Assembly (NCBI GenBank): GCA_900320245.1
Contig: ONRP01000005.1
Span: 40,688-104,687 of the forward strand
Length of the DNA stretch: 64,000 bases
Direction of reading: 5' to 3'
Source: an uncultured Prevotellaceae bacterium
Lineage (GTDB): Bacteria; Bacteroidota; Bacteroidia; Bacteroidales; Muribaculaceae
In this document: positions 52,402 to 63,001 of the stretch, piece by piece
How positions within the stretch are numbered: the stretch's first letter is position 1
Layout of the letters: each line of letters opens with the position of its first letter
Program-made: the position numbers and the translations under genes
Notes under the pieces: generated by a model
What the model saw: the letters and a program-made list of their open reading frames with translations, nothing else
Databases searched by the model: none
Told to the model about the DNA's origin: nothing

Positions 52402-53514
52402 ATGAGAAAACTTGGATTTGGGCTGATGCGCCTGCCGCTCACCGACCCCAATGACCAGGCGAGCATCGACATCGAGAAGTTCAAGGCGATGGCCGACCGC
52501 TTCATCGAGCAAGGATTCACCTATTTTGACACAGCCTATCCCTACCACGGCGGCAAGAGCGAGGAGGCCCTGCGCGAGGTGGTGGTTAAGCGCTACCCGC
52601 GCGAGGCGTTCACCGTCACCAGCAAGATGCCCGTGTGGGCCATCAAGGAGGAAGGCGACCTGGAGCGCATTTTCAACGAACAACTGGAAAAATGCGGGGT
52701 GGACTACTTTGACTACTACTGGCTCCATGCCCTCAACCGCGAGCGTGTCAAGGTGATGGAGCAGATGGACGGCTGGGGCTTTATCGCCCGCAAGAAGGCC
52801 GAGGGCCGCATCCGTCACATCGGTTTCTCGTTCCACGACAGTTCTGACCTGCTGGCCGAGATACTGGAACGCCATCCCGAGGTCGATTATGTGCAGTTGC
52901 AGATCAACTACCTGGACTGGGACAGCCCTGCCATCGAGGCGCACACCTGCTATGACCTGTGCACACAGCATGGCAAACCCGTCATCGTCATGGAGCCCGT
53001 CAAGGGCGGTTCGCTGGCCCGTGTGCCCGAGGTGGTGGAGCGTCTGTTCAAGGACTATAACCCTGATGCCAGCGTGGCCTCGTGGGCCATCCGCTTCTGT
53101 GCCTCATTACCCAACGTGTTGACCGTATTGAGCGGCATGAGCAATATGGAGCAACTGGAGGATAACACCGGTTATATGCAGGACTTCCAACCCCTCAACG
53201 ACGAGGAACAGGCCATCATCGCCCGTGCGACCGAGGTCATCCGCGACTCGATTGCAGTGCCCTGCACCGCCTGCCACTACTGCACCGACGGCTGCCCGCA
53301 GGAGATTGCCATCCCCGAGTACTTCAACCTGTACAACATGATGCAGCAGTTCCCGGACCAGAAAAGCAACAGCAAACTCTACTATGACCTGCTGTCTAAA
53401 AACCACGGCAAGGCGAGTGAGTGTATCGAGTGCGGCCAGTGCGAGGCTCAATGCCCCCAGCACATCGACATCATCGACAACCTCAAATCGGTTGCCGAAG
53501 CCTTCGAAAACTGA
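52402..53514 (+). CDS. Cytoplasmic aldo/keto reductase with ferredoxin clusters
   Basis: 370 aa. The barrel begins at once with [30 protein letters not shown] (catalytic Asp/Tyr), [52 protein letters not shown]. The C-terminus has [15 protein letters not shown] and [15 protein letters not shown] [4Fe-4S] motifs. Paralogue of the Tat-exported enzyme at 24217 but without a signal peptide. Oxidises or reduces an unknown substrate using iron-sulfur electron transfer. Last gene of the rnr operon, 11 bp after GT2. Confidence 0.88.
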   Translation: MRKLGFGLMRLPLTDPNDQASIDIEKFKAMADRFIEQGFTYFDTAYPYHGGKSEEALREVVVKRYPREAFTVTSKMPVWAIKEEGDLERIFNEQLEKCGVDYFDYYWLHALNRERVKVMEQMDGWGFIARKKAEGRIRHIGFSFHDSSDLLAEILERHPEVDYVQLQINYLDWDSPAIEAHTCYDLCTQHGKPVIVMEPVKGGSLARVPEVVERLFKDYNPDASVASWAIRFCASLPNVLTVLSGMSNMEQLEDNTGYMQDFQPLNDEEQAIIARATEVIRDSIAVPCTACHYCTDGCPQEIAIPEYFNLYNMMQQFPDQKSNSKLYYDLLSKNHGKASECIECGQCEAQCPQHIDIIDNLKSVAEAFEN

Positions 53515-53518
53515 TTGA

Positions 53519-53535
53519 TGCTCGCGTTGCGAGCA
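53519..53535. terminator. Short hairpin after the reductase gene
   Basis: Perfect TGCTCGC GTT GCGAGCA, no T run. Confidence 0.35.
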
Positions 53536-53536
53536 G

Positions 53537-53578
53537 GTTAGAGGTTAGAGGTTAGAGGTTAAAGGTTAGTGGTTAGAG
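53537..53578 (+). repeat. Heptanucleotide tandem repeat (GTTAGAG)x6
   Basis: Six 7-nt units: three exact GTTAGAG, then GTTAAAG, GTTAGTG, GTTAGAG. Immediately after the hairpin. Confidence 0.8.
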
Positions 53579-53816
53579 AATCAGGCTCTGGCCACTTGTT
53601 TTTCCATTTCGCCTGTCTCTGTCACGATGAACGAAGTATCGTGCTTTACACTAGAAATCAACTCCTTACAGCCGCTAATATTTTTCTTTGATTTCTTGCA
53701 GGCAGATGCGAGCAATCCCTATCTCGCCTGAAGGGTGTTGGGTGATTTTTGCCGGGTTTTCGCGCTATGCGCGCGTGAATAAAATGGTGGAGATTGCAAA
53801 AAATGGGTTAAAACTA
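53579..53816. other. Non-coding remainder of the 432-bp gap
   Basis: No gene or strong structure recognised; a short palindromic GCGCTATGCGCGC lies at about 53762-53774. Confidence 0.4.
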
Positions 53817-53847
53817 TTGACAAGGGCCATCTGATGTTGTACTTTTG
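53817..53847 (+). promoter_or_regulatory. Promoter of DUF3098-uppP (and probably truB-queA)
   Basis: TTG (53817-53819), 20 nt, TACTTTTG (53840-53847). Start near 53854; leader of about 93 nt. Confidence 0.65.
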
Positions 53848-53946
53848 CACCAAATTGGAGGTCTATGCGCTGTTGTATACCACCAACCAACACAAGAACA
53901 ATCAATGGGATGCAAAATGGTTGTATCTCGACAAAACAACTAAAAT

Positions 53947-54252
53947 ATGGCTAAACAAGAAAAGAAAACGCAAGTCGAAAACAAGTCAAACGTGAAAGTC
54001 AATTACCCGCTGGGCAAAATCAACTTTATCTTGATGGGCGTGTGCCTCGTTCTCATCATCATCGGTTTCTGGCTGATGACGGGCAGCGCCAACGTGGGTG
54101 ACAAGTTCAACAAGGACCTGTTTGAGACCAGCCGCGTGACCACGGGCCCGATTATCGCTTTCCTGGGCTTTGTGCTCATGGCATTTGCGATTATTTACCG
54201 CAAGAAGGACAACAAACCCGTTGACGAAAACAACGACGAAGAAAAAGCATAA
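53947..54252 (+). CDS. DUF3098 membrane protein
   Basis: 101 aa, two membrane helices (INFILMGVCLVLIIIGFWLM and GPIIAFLGFVLMAFAIIY) with charged ends, GKINFILMG and DKFNKDLFETSRVT between. Matches the short DUF3098 family of Bacteroidota, typically next to uppP. Function unknown. It precedes uppP by 6 bp. Confidence 0.85.
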   Translation: MAKQEKKTQVENKSNVKVNYPLGKINFILMGVCLVLIIIGFWLMTGSANVGDKFNKDLFETSRVTTGPIIAFLGFVLMAFAIIYRKKDNKPVDENNDEEKA

Positions 54253-54258
54253 TACAGC

Positions 54259-55074
54259 ATGAGTTGGCTTGAAGCGCTGATTCTGGGCATTGTCCAGGGT
54301 CTGACCGAATATCTTCCCGTCAGCAGCAGCGGCCATCTGGCCATCGGGAGTTACCTGTTCGGCATCGATGGTGCCGACAACCTGACGTTCACCGTACTGG
54401 TGCATGTGGCAACGGTGTTGAGCACCTTTGTCGTGCTGTGGAGCGAGATTGACTGGATTCTGAAAGGTCTGTTCAAGTTCAAGATGAACGACGAGACCAA
54501 GTATTTCCTGAATATCCTGGTGTCGATGATTCCCATCGGCATCGTGGGTGTCTTCTTCAAGGACAAGGTAGAGGAAATCTTCGGCAGTGGCCTGCTGATT
54601 GTGGGCTGCATGTTGTTGCTCACGGCGGCCCTGCTCATCTTCTCCTATTACGCCAAGCCGCGACAGAAGGAGAAAATCTCGTGGAAGGACGCTCTTGTCA
54701 TCGGCATCGCCCAGGCGTGTGCCGTGATGCCGGGACTGTCGCGCTCGGGCAGCACCATCGCCACGGGTCTGCTGCTGGGCAACAAGAAGGAGTCGCTGGC
54801 GCAGTTCTCGTTCCTGATGGTCATCCCGCCCATCCTGGGCGAGGCCTTGCTCGACGTGCTCAAGGCGGTCAAGGGCGAAGAAGCCTTTGGCGGCATCGAC
54901 ACGTTGCCGCTGGTCGTGGGCTTTGTTGCCGCCTTTGTCGCTGGCTGCCTTGCCTGCAAGTGGATGATCAGCATCGTCAAGAAGGGCAAACTGGTGTGGT
55001 TCGGCGTTTATTGTGTGCTCGCAGGCCTGTTGGCCATCGCGTTGTCGCAGTTGATGCCTGCCCCGGCCATGTAA
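54259..55074 (+). CDS. uppP: Undecaprenyl-diphosphatase
   Basis: 271 aa, about 8 membrane helices. Recycles undecaprenyl pyrophosphate to the lipid carrier for peptidoglycan synthesis. Active-site motifs [13 protein letters not shown] (15-27) and [10 protein letters not shown] (155-164). Normal BacA/UppP length. Confidence 0.96.
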   Translation: MSWLEALILGIVQGLTEYLPVSSSGHLAIGSYLFGIDGADNLTFTVLVHVATVLSTFVVLWSEIDWILKGLFKFKMNDETKYFLNILVSMIPIGIVGVFFKDKVEEIFGSGLLIVGCMLLLTAALLIFSYYAKPRQKEKISWKDALVIGIAQACAVMPGLSRSGSTIATGLLLGNKKESLAQFSFLMVIPPILGEALLDVLKAVKGEEAFGGIDTLPLVVGFVAAFVAGCLACKWMISIVKKGKLVWFGVYCVLAGLLAIALSQLMPAPAM

Positions 55075-55083
55075 ACAAGACTA

Positions 55084-55126
55084 AAAACTAGGGACTAGAA
55101 ACTAGAAACTAGGGACTAAAAACTTA
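55084..55126 (+). repeat. Heptanucleotide tandem repeat (ACTAGAA/ACTAGGG)
   Basis: About six 7-nt units ACTAGGG, ACTAGAA, ACTAGAA, ACTAGGG, ACTAAAA between uppP and truB. Confidence 0.7.
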
Positions 55127-55136
55127 AACTGAAACA

Positions 55137-55991
55137 ATGCTTAACCCGATAGAAGGCGAAATATTCTGCATCGACAAGCCGCTGAGGATGACCTCGTTTG
55201 CCGCGGTCAAGAAAGTGCGTGCCGTGTTGCGCACCCACCTGAAGACGCGTCAGGTCAAGGTGGGCCATGCCGGCACCCTCGACCCGCTGGCGACAGGCGT
55301 GCTGCTGCTGTGCACCGGCCATGCCACCAAGCGCATCGACGAGTTGCAGGCAGGGGTGAAGGAGTATATTGCCGACCTCAGGTTAGGAGCCACAACGCCC
55401 AGTTATGACCTGGAGACCGAGGTGGACGCCACATTTGAGTGGCGCCACATCGACCGTGCCCTCGTCGACAGGGTGCTGCAGGAGCAGTTCACGGGAAGCA
55501 TCGAGCAGGTGCCCCCGTCATTCTCGGCCTGCAAAATCGACGGCAAGCCGGCCTACAAACTGGCGCGCAAGGGCCAGGATGTGGAAATCCGCCCCAAGAC
55601 CCTGGTCATCGACGAAATCGAGGTGCTGCAATGCGGCTTGCCCGACGAACCCACGCTGCAGATCCGTGTGGTGTGCAGCAAGGGCACCTACATCCGCGCC
55701 TTGGCACGCGATATCGGTGTGGCCCTGGGCAGCGGCGCCCACCTGACGGCCTTGCGCCGCACGCGTGTGGGCGACGTGAGGGTGGAGGACTGCCTGACGC
55801 TTGAGGCCCTGGTCGAGAAACTCGACAACGAGACCTATGTCTCGCCCGAGCAAGCGGCAGCCGAGCGCCTGGAGCGTGAGCGCATCGAGAACCGAGAGCG
55901 CGCCGCCCAGCAGAAGGCCGAGCGCGAGGCGCGCCAACAAGCCCGGCAACGCTGTGACGCTCCGCCCAAGCGCACGTCGCAGATCAAGTGA
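55137..55991 (+). CDS. truB: tRNA pseudouridine-55 synthase
   Basis: 284 aa. Catalytic Asp49 in KVGHAGTLDPLATGVL; RIDELQAGVKEYIADLRLG; KIDGKPAYKLARKG; GTYIRALARDIG. Makes the T-loop pseudouridine. The end (about 235-284) is a charged Glu/Arg/Ala helix (AAAERLERERIENRERAAQQ) beyond the usual domain. Confidence 0.96.
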   Translation: MLNPIEGEIFCIDKPLRMTSFAAVKKVRAVLRTHLKTRQVKVGHAGTLDPLATGVLLLCTGHATKRIDELQAGVKEYIADLRLGATTPSYDLETEVDATFEWRHIDRALVDRVLQEQFTGSIEQVPPSFSACKIDGKPAYKLARKGQDVEIRPKTLVIDEIEVLQCGLPDEPTLQIRVVCSKGTYIRALARDIGVALGSGAHLTALRRTRVGDVRVEDCLTLEALVEKLDNETYVSPEQAAAERLERERIENRERAAQQKAEREARQQARQRCDAPPKRTSQIK

Positions 55992-56124
55992 GCCTTTAGC
56001 GATAGGCTTTTTGGATAAGACTGAAAAGAAAGGATATAAGAATAACCACTCAGCGCCTTGGCGGCTCAGCAAGTGAGGTCAACAAGGCACTGATAAAAAG
56101 ACAATTTAATAATACTGATAGCGT
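55992..56124. other. truB-queA gap with repeat fragment
   Basis: Holds CTCAGCGCCTTGGCGGCTCAG (56048-56068), similar to the inner arms of the MITE-like element at 10554-10770 (TTAGCGCCTTAGTG). No gene. Confidence 0.4.
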
Positions 56125-57180
56125 ATGAAACTTTCAGAGTTCAATACCAGGATGCCCGAGGAACTGATTGCCTCCCACCCGGTTCCCGTGCGTGACGAGT
56201 CCCGACTGATGGTGCTGCACAAGCAAAGCAACCAGATTGAGCACCGCGTGTTCAAGGAGATTCTGGAGTATTTTAATCCCCATGACCTGTTCGTGTTCAA
56301 CGACACGCAGGTGTTCCCCGCCAAGTTGTTCGGCAACAAGGAGAAGACGGGGGCGCGCATCGAGGTCTTCCTGCTGCGCGAACTGAACCCCAACAACAAA
56401 CTGTGGGATGTGCTGGTGGAGCCTGCCCGCAAAATCCGCATCGGCAACAAACTCTACTTTGGCCTTGACGACTCGATGGTGGCCGAGGTCATCGACAACA
56501 CCACCTCGCGCGGCCGCACGCTGCGTTTCCTCTACGACGGCGACCACGACCAGTTCAAGCGCGACCTGTATAACCTGGGCAACACGCCCTTGCCCTATTA
56601 CATCGCCCGTGATGCCGAGCCCGAGGACGCCGAGCGCTACCAGACCATCTATGCCAGCAAGGAGGGTGCCGTGGTGGCTCCCGCTGCCGGTCTGCACTTC
56701 TCGCGCGAACTGATGCGCCGCATGGAAATCCGCGACATCGACAGCGACTTCCTGACGATGCACATCAGCCTGGGCAGTTACCGTGACATCGACGTCGAGG
56801 ACCTGACCAAGCACCGTATGGACAGCGAGGAGATGGACGTCAGCGTCGAACTCGCCGAGCGTGTCAACACGTTGCGCGACAACGGCAACAAGGTGTGTGC
56901 CATCGGCACGTCGGTGCTCAGGGCCTTCGAGACCTGTGTGGGCATGAACGGCCACATCAAGCCCTTTGGCGGCTGGTCCAACAAGTTCTTGTTCCCGCCC
57001 TATCAGTGCACCACCTGCGACGCCCTGGTGACCAATTTCCACATGCCGTATTCCATCATGCTGATGGCCCAGGCGGCCTTCGGCGGCTATGAGCAGACCA
57101 TGAATGCCTACCAGGTAGCCATCGAAGAGAAGTACCGCTTCGGAGCCTACGGCGACGCAATGCTGATTCTAAACGACTGA
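56125..57180 (+). CDS. queA: S-adenosylmethionine:tRNA ribosyltransferase-isomerase
   Basis: 351 aa. Adds the epoxyqueuosine ring from SAM's ribose to preQ1-tRNA. Family features: MKLSEFNTRMPEELIASHPV, DLFVFNDTQVFPAKLFG, GARIEVFLLREL, YASKEGAVVAPAAGLHFS, HISLGSYRDI, CAIGTSVLRAFET, NFHMPYSIMLM. Normal length. Likely in the uppP-truB unit. Confidence 0.96.
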   Translation: MKLSEFNTRMPEELIASHPVPVRDESRLMVLHKQSNQIEHRVFKEILEYFNPHDLFVFNDTQVFPAKLFGNKEKTGARIEVFLLRELNPNNKLWDVLVEPARKIRIGNKLYFGLDDSMVAEVIDNTTSRGRTLRFLYDGDHDQFKRDLYNLGNTPLPYYIARDAEPEDAERYQTIYASKEGAVVAPAAGLHFSRELMRRMEIRDIDSDFLTMHISLGSYRDIDVEDLTKHRMDSEEMDVSVELAERVNTLRDNGNKVCAIGTSVLRAFETCVGMNGHIKPFGGWSNKFLFPPYQCTTCDALVTNFHMPYSIMLMAQAAFGGYEQTMNAYQVAIEEKYRFGAYGDAMLILND

Positions 57181-57276
57181 AAAAGATAAAGAATTGAAAA
57201 TTTTTATTATCTTTGCGGGATATTAGAGAAAATACCAAAACAACAATCAATTAATAACTAAAAATCATCAAATTTT

Positions 57277-57951
57277 ATGTGGTTAACTAATTCATCTGTC
57301 GGACGCAAGGTGGTGATGTCGGTAACCGGCCTCTTCCTTGTCTTGTTCGTCACATTCCATGCGCTGATGAATGCAGTGGCCCTCATCTCGTTTGAGGCCT
57401 ATGACAAAATCTGCGAATTCCTCGGTGCCAATTGGTATGCCGTGGCCGGAACGTTGGTACTGGCCGCCGGTTTTGCGATTCACATCATCTTTGCGTTCTG
57501 GCTCACATTCCAGAACCGCAAGGCACGCGGCAACAACCGTTATGCTGTGAATTCCCGTCCCAAGAACGTAGAATGGGCATCGCAGAACATGCTCGTTCTG
57601 GGTATCATCGTGTGCTGCTTCATGATTCTTCACCTCGTGCAGTTCTGGGCCGAGATGCAGTTGCCCGAACTCATGGGTGAACATGTACAGAACGGTACGT
57701 TCTACCTGAAGGCTACCTTCAGCCAGTGGTGGGTACTGCCCATCTACCTGATTGGCTTTGCAGCCCTGTGGTTCCACATCAGCCACGGTTTCTGGAGCGC
57801 TTTCCAGACGCTGGGTACGGCTAACGACAAGTGGATTGAGCGCTGGCAGCGCATCTCCAAGTGGTGGGCCAGCATCGTGTTTATCCTGTTTGCTGTAGAG
57901 GCTCTGTATTTTACCGGCTACTTTACCGGCAAATGTGTTATCGCACTCTAA
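57277..57951 (+). CDS. sdhC: Succinate dehydrogenase/fumarate reductase cytochrome b subunit
   Basis: 224 aa, five membrane helices with conserved histidines (FHALMNAVALI, GFAIHIIFAFWL, FMILHLVQFWAEM, FHISHGFWSAFQT), matching the di-haem cytochrome b558 of B. succinogenes/Wolinella-type quinol:fumarate reductase. It anchors the complex and exchanges electrons with menaquinone. -7 box TATCTTTG at 57208-57215. First gene of sdhCAB. Confidence 0.93.
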   Translation: MWLTNSSVGRKVVMSVTGLFLVLFVTFHALMNAVALISFEAYDKICEFLGANWYAVAGTLVLAAGFAIHIIFAFWLTFQNRKARGNNRYAVNSRPKNVEWASQNMLVLGIIVCCFMILHLVQFWAEMQLPELMGEHVQNGTFYLKATFSQWWVLPIYLIGFAALWFHISHGFWSAFQTLGTANDKWIERWQRISKWWASIVFILFAVEALYFTGYFTGKCVIAL

Positions 57952-57987
57952 CGGCTGAGTATTAACCTATTAAATTCATTAACAACA

Positions 57988-59988
<2,001 letters not shown>

Positions 59989-60016
59989 TCAACCACATTA
60001 AAATTCATCGAATACA

Positions 60017-60772
60017 ATGGATACGAATATAAGTTTCAAACTTAAGGTTTGGCGTCAGGCCAACGCTCATGACGAGGGCCGCTTTGAGACCTACGAGATG
60101 AACGATATCCCCACCGACACCTCCTTCCTGGAGATGCTGGATATCCTTAACGAGCAACTCATCGAGAAGGGCCAGGAGCCCGTCACCTTTGACCACGACT
60201 GCCGCGAGGGTATCTGCGGTATGTGCTCGCTCTATGTCAACGGCCATCCCCACGGCCCCGCCACTGGTGCCACGACGTGCCAGTTGTACATGCGCCGCTT
60301 CCACGACGGTGACACCATCACCGTTGAGCCCTGGCGCTCGGCTGCCTTCCCCGTAATCAAGGACCTGATGGTTAACCGCAATGCCTTTGACCAGATTCAG
60401 CAGGCTGGTGGTTACGTTAGTTTCCAGACGGGTGGTGCACAGGATGCCAATGCCATCCCCATCAGCAAGGAAGCCGCCGACGAGGCTATGGACAGCGCTA
60501 CCTGCATCGGCTGCGGTGCCTGTGTTGCCGCTTGCAAGAACGGCTCGGCTATGCTGTTCCTCAGCGCCAAGGTGAGCCAGTTCGCCCTGCTGCCCCAGGG
60601 CCGTGCCGAGGCCAAGCGCCGCGTGAAGGCCATGCTCGCCAAGATGGACGAACTCGGTTTCGGTAACTGCACCAACACCGGTGCCTGCGCCGCCGAGTGC
60701 CCCAAGAACATCAAGTTGAGCAACATCGCCCGCCTGAACCGCGAGTTCATCTGCGCCAAGTGCAAAGACTAA
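60017..60772 (+). CDS. sdhB: Fumarate reductase/succinate dehydrogenase iron-sulfur subunit
   Basis: 251 aa. [2Fe-2S] region [16 protein letters not shown] and CQLYMRRF; cluster motifs [19 protein letters not shown] and [15 protein letters not shown] for [4Fe-4S] and [3Fe-4S]. Links FAD in SdhA to haem in SdhC. Confidence 0.96.
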   Translation: MDTNISFKLKVWRQANAHDEGRFETYEMNDIPTDTSFLEMLDILNEQLIEKGQEPVTFDHDCREGICGMCSLYVNGHPHGPATGATTCQLYMRRFHDGDTITVEPWRSAAFPVIKDLMVNRNAFDQIQQAGGYVSFQTGGAQDANAIPISKEAADEAMDSATCIGCGACVAACKNGSAMLFLSAKVSQFALLPQGRAEAKRRVKAMLAKMDELGFGNCTNTGACAAECPKNIKLSNIARLNREFICAKCKD

Positions 60773-60800
60773 ACCACGCTGATTAAATCCTTTATCATAT

Positions 60801-60834
60801 CATGCCGCATGGCTCACAATAGCCGTGCGGCATG
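60801..60834 (+). terminator. Terminator of sdhCAB
   Basis: CATGCCGCATGGCT (60801-60814) / AGCCGTGCGGCATG (60821-60834), one wobble, then TTATTTTTTC. Confidence 0.9.
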
Positions 60835-60871
60835 TTATTTTTTCTTAGAGGGCAGATGACAAATTGATTGG

Positions 60872-60909
60872 CAAAACGTCCGTTTTGTCAGGCATTTATA
60901 TTAACTTTG
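60872..60909 (+). promoter_or_regulatory. Promoter and palindromic operator of the macro-TIR gene
   Basis: CAAAACG-TC-CGTTTTG (60872-60887) is a perfect palindrome 14 nt before TAACTTTG (60902-60909). It overlaps where RNA polymerase would bind, and no correctly spaced TTG is present. Suggests a repressor or activator site. Confidence 0.5.
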
Positions 60910-60939
60910 CAATGAATAACAACTCTAAAACATAATCTT

Positions 60940-62022
60940 ATGAGTCCACAACAAAGGGAGTATAGTTTTAATAATTCGCTGTTGATAGTCAAGTTTAGTG
61001 ATATCGTTGAGGCTAAAACCGATGTGCTGGTGAATTCTGATGACTACGGAATTCCTATGCAGGACGGGCTGTCGGGCTACATCCTTGAAAAGGGTGGCCA
61101 GGATGTTCTTAACGATATTGAGAAAAAACGTGATGCTGAGTTGGGCGATGTTGTTGTGACTACAGCAGGAAAACTGCCCCATAAGTGTATTTTCCATTGC
61201 GTCACGGTCTCGCCCGAAACACGTTTCAAGAGCGTTAGTGAAGAAGGGCAGCAAAGTATGCAGGCCGAAATGGAAGAATCCGTCATACGGCATTCACTGA
61301 CAAAATGTTTCAGACTGTTGTCGGCGATGGACTACAACTCCATTGCTCTTCCCTGCATCGGGTCGCGTCGTTCAGGTTTCACGTTTCAGCGGATAGGGGC
61401 AATCATGTCGGAGGTAATTTCGGCCTTTCTATTGAGGACAAACAAGAGTTATCGTGTTGAGTTGTGTCTTCATAAACTGCCTGAAAACCTTGGCTTGATG
61501 GATTACATCTGTTTTTTTGAGCAGTTTTCTTTGAAAGTGCCATCTGATGCAAACGTCCCTATTGTGAGCAAGAACACAGCACCCACTGTGGACGAGGAGG
61601 GGAACCAGCCTGAATTTGATGTTTTCATTAGTTATTCTCATCAGGATTATGAAATAGCCGAAAAGATTTGCTCTCTGCTCGACAGTTACTGTATTTCCTA
61701 TTGGATTGATCATGGATCAGAAAGGCACAGCGATGATTTCAAGGAAGAAATTGTCAGTGCCATTCTGAGATCAAAGATTCTACTGTATATATCTTCGGTC
61801 AATTCCAATAAGTCCCGCAATACGGTCAAGGAAGTGAGTGTGGCCGAAAACAATAACAAGGTGATTTTGCCCGTGAAAGTGGATGGGGCTGCTTATAATA
61901 AGAGTCTGGAATATGACCTCTGCAACAGGCATTGGTTGCAGTTGAAGAATTTGGATTATGAAGCATTAGGCCGGGAAATAAACGATAATGTCAGGTTCTT
62001 TCTCAATAGGACGGAAGTATAG
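60940..62022 (+). CDS. Macro-domain/TIR-domain fusion protein, probable NAD-linked defence protein
   Basis: 360 aa. N-terminal macro domain (about 12-190): VKFSDIVEAKTDVLVNSDDY, GYILEKGGQDV, GDVVVTTAGKLPHKCIFHCV and IALPCIGSRRSGFTFQRIG follow the ADP-ribose-binding fold order. An acidic linker (about 200-224) leads to a TIR domain (225-355): FDVFISYSHQDYEIAEKICS, BB-loop region SYWIDHGS, LYISSVNSNKSRNT, and Glu298 in TVKEVSVAE, at the place of the NADase catalytic glutamate. No membrane segment or signal. TIRs cleave NAD and macro domains bind ADP-ribose products. Stand-alone gene with its own promoter. Confidence 0.85.
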   Translation: MSPQQREYSFNNSLLIVKFSDIVEAKTDVLVNSDDYGIPMQDGLSGYILEKGGQDVLNDIEKKRDAELGDVVVTTAGKLPHKCIFHCVTVSPETRFKSVSEEGQQSMQAEMEESVIRHSLTKCFRLLSAMDYNSIALPCIGSRRSGFTFQRIGAIMSEVISAFLLRTNKSYRVELCLHKLPENLGLMDYICFFEQFSLKVPSDANVPIVSKNTAPTVDEEGNQPEFDVFISYSHQDYEIAEKICSLLDSYCISYWIDHGSERHSDDFKEEIVSAILRSKILLYISSVNSNKSRNTVKEVSVAENNNKVILPVKVDGAAYNKSLEYDLCNRHWLQLKNLDYEALGREINDNVRFFLNRTEV

Positions 62023-62140
62023 GCGGCAACAGATTTCAGTCTGTGCTAAAGGATTGAAAAAGGCTTGATATTTTTCGCTTTTTTATGAAATTTGTGCTAA
62101 ATTTGCGACAGATATGTTTTAAAAATAAATCGTTGAGCCT

Positions 62141-62866
62141 ATGAGATACTACATTGCAGAAAACGGCCAGCCGGTAGGGCCTTTTGAGGCCAAAGAACTG
62201 CTGGCACGCGGCTTGACCGCCAACTCACTGGTGTGGGGCGAGGGAATGTCCGGGTGGACCTCGGCCAGCCTGGTGCCTGAACTCGCTGCATTGCTGTCGG
62301 GAGGATCCATCGGTGCTCCTGGCGGCGTTGATGTGCAACTGCCTCAAATGCCGCCCATGGGTGGTAACGTGTCGGTGCCACCGCTTCCCGAGATTCCGCA
62401 GGTGGGCGGTGAGGTGTCCCTGCCTCAAGTTCCCCCGATTACCAATCCCGCGCCTACGGGCCAGGGAGGCACGACGTTACCCAACAATCCGCTGCCATTC
62501 CCGCAGGACGGTCCCACAACGACCAATCCGAAACAGGCGGCCACCACCAAGACCTGGCTCGTCGAGTCGATTGCTGCCACCGTGGCGTGCAGCCTGTGCT
62601 GCAGTATTCCCTTTATCGGGCTGATTCCCGGTTTTGTAGCGATTTACAATGCTTTCATGGCCAAGACCAGATTGAAGGCCGGCGATATCGAGGGCGCCAA
62701 CAAGAAAGCGGCGTCGGCCAAGAAGTGGTTCTTCATCACGGTTGCTGTCGGCTTGGCAGCGGCTGCCTACGGTGCATTCAATACCCTGCAGAATTCCAAT
62801 ATCAGCAAAGTGATTCAAGATGCCCAGAATGGGGATATTCCCTTCTTCTACGGATTACCCGAATAA
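62141..62866 (+). CDS. GYF_2 (DUF4339) - CD225/dispanin-like membrane protein
   Basis: 241 aa. Residues 1-50 are a GYF_2 domain (RYYIAENGQPVGPFEAKELL, LVWGEGMSGWTSA). A Pro/Gly-rich linker follows (55-135). Residues 138-212 are CD225-like: TWLVESIAATVACSLCCSIP, FIGLIPGFVAIYNAF, GDIEGANKKAASAKKWFFI, two membrane helices with a conserved double cysteine. Such proteins are common in Bacteroidota; role unknown. A -7 box TAAATTTG lies at 62097-62104. Not clearly coupled to the macro-TIR gene. Confidence 0.82.
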   Translation: MRYYIAENGQPVGPFEAKELLARGLTANSLVWGEGMSGWTSASLVPELAALLSGGSIGAPGGVDVQLPQMPPMGGNVSVPPLPEIPQVGGEVSLPQVPPITNPAPTGQGGTTLPNNPLPFPQDGPTTTNPKQAATTKTWLVESIAATVACSLCCSIPFIGLIPGFVAIYNAFMAKTRLKAGDIEGANKKAASAKKWFFITVAVGLAAAAYGAFNTLQNSNISKVIQDAQNGDIPFFYGLPE

Positions 62867-62889
62867 CAGTAAACCTTATTGATTTGTTT

Positions 62890-62916
62890 GAGAGTGTGCA
62901 ACAATTGCATGCTCTC
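62890..62916 (+). terminator. Terminator between convergent genes
   Basis: GAGAGTGTGCAA (62890-62901) / TTGCATGCTCTC (62905-62916), two wobble pairs, then ATTTTT. Confidence 0.75.
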
Positions 62917-63001
62917 ATTTTTACTACCACCCTGCGGGCGGGAAATGTATCCAATTTGAATAATTTCCCGTACGTAACACAGTCACGTTACAGATGCTGA
63001 A

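Noticed and set aside
53537-53578. CRISPR array
   Set aside because: Seven-nt units without spacers; a simple tandem repeat. No cas genes in the window.
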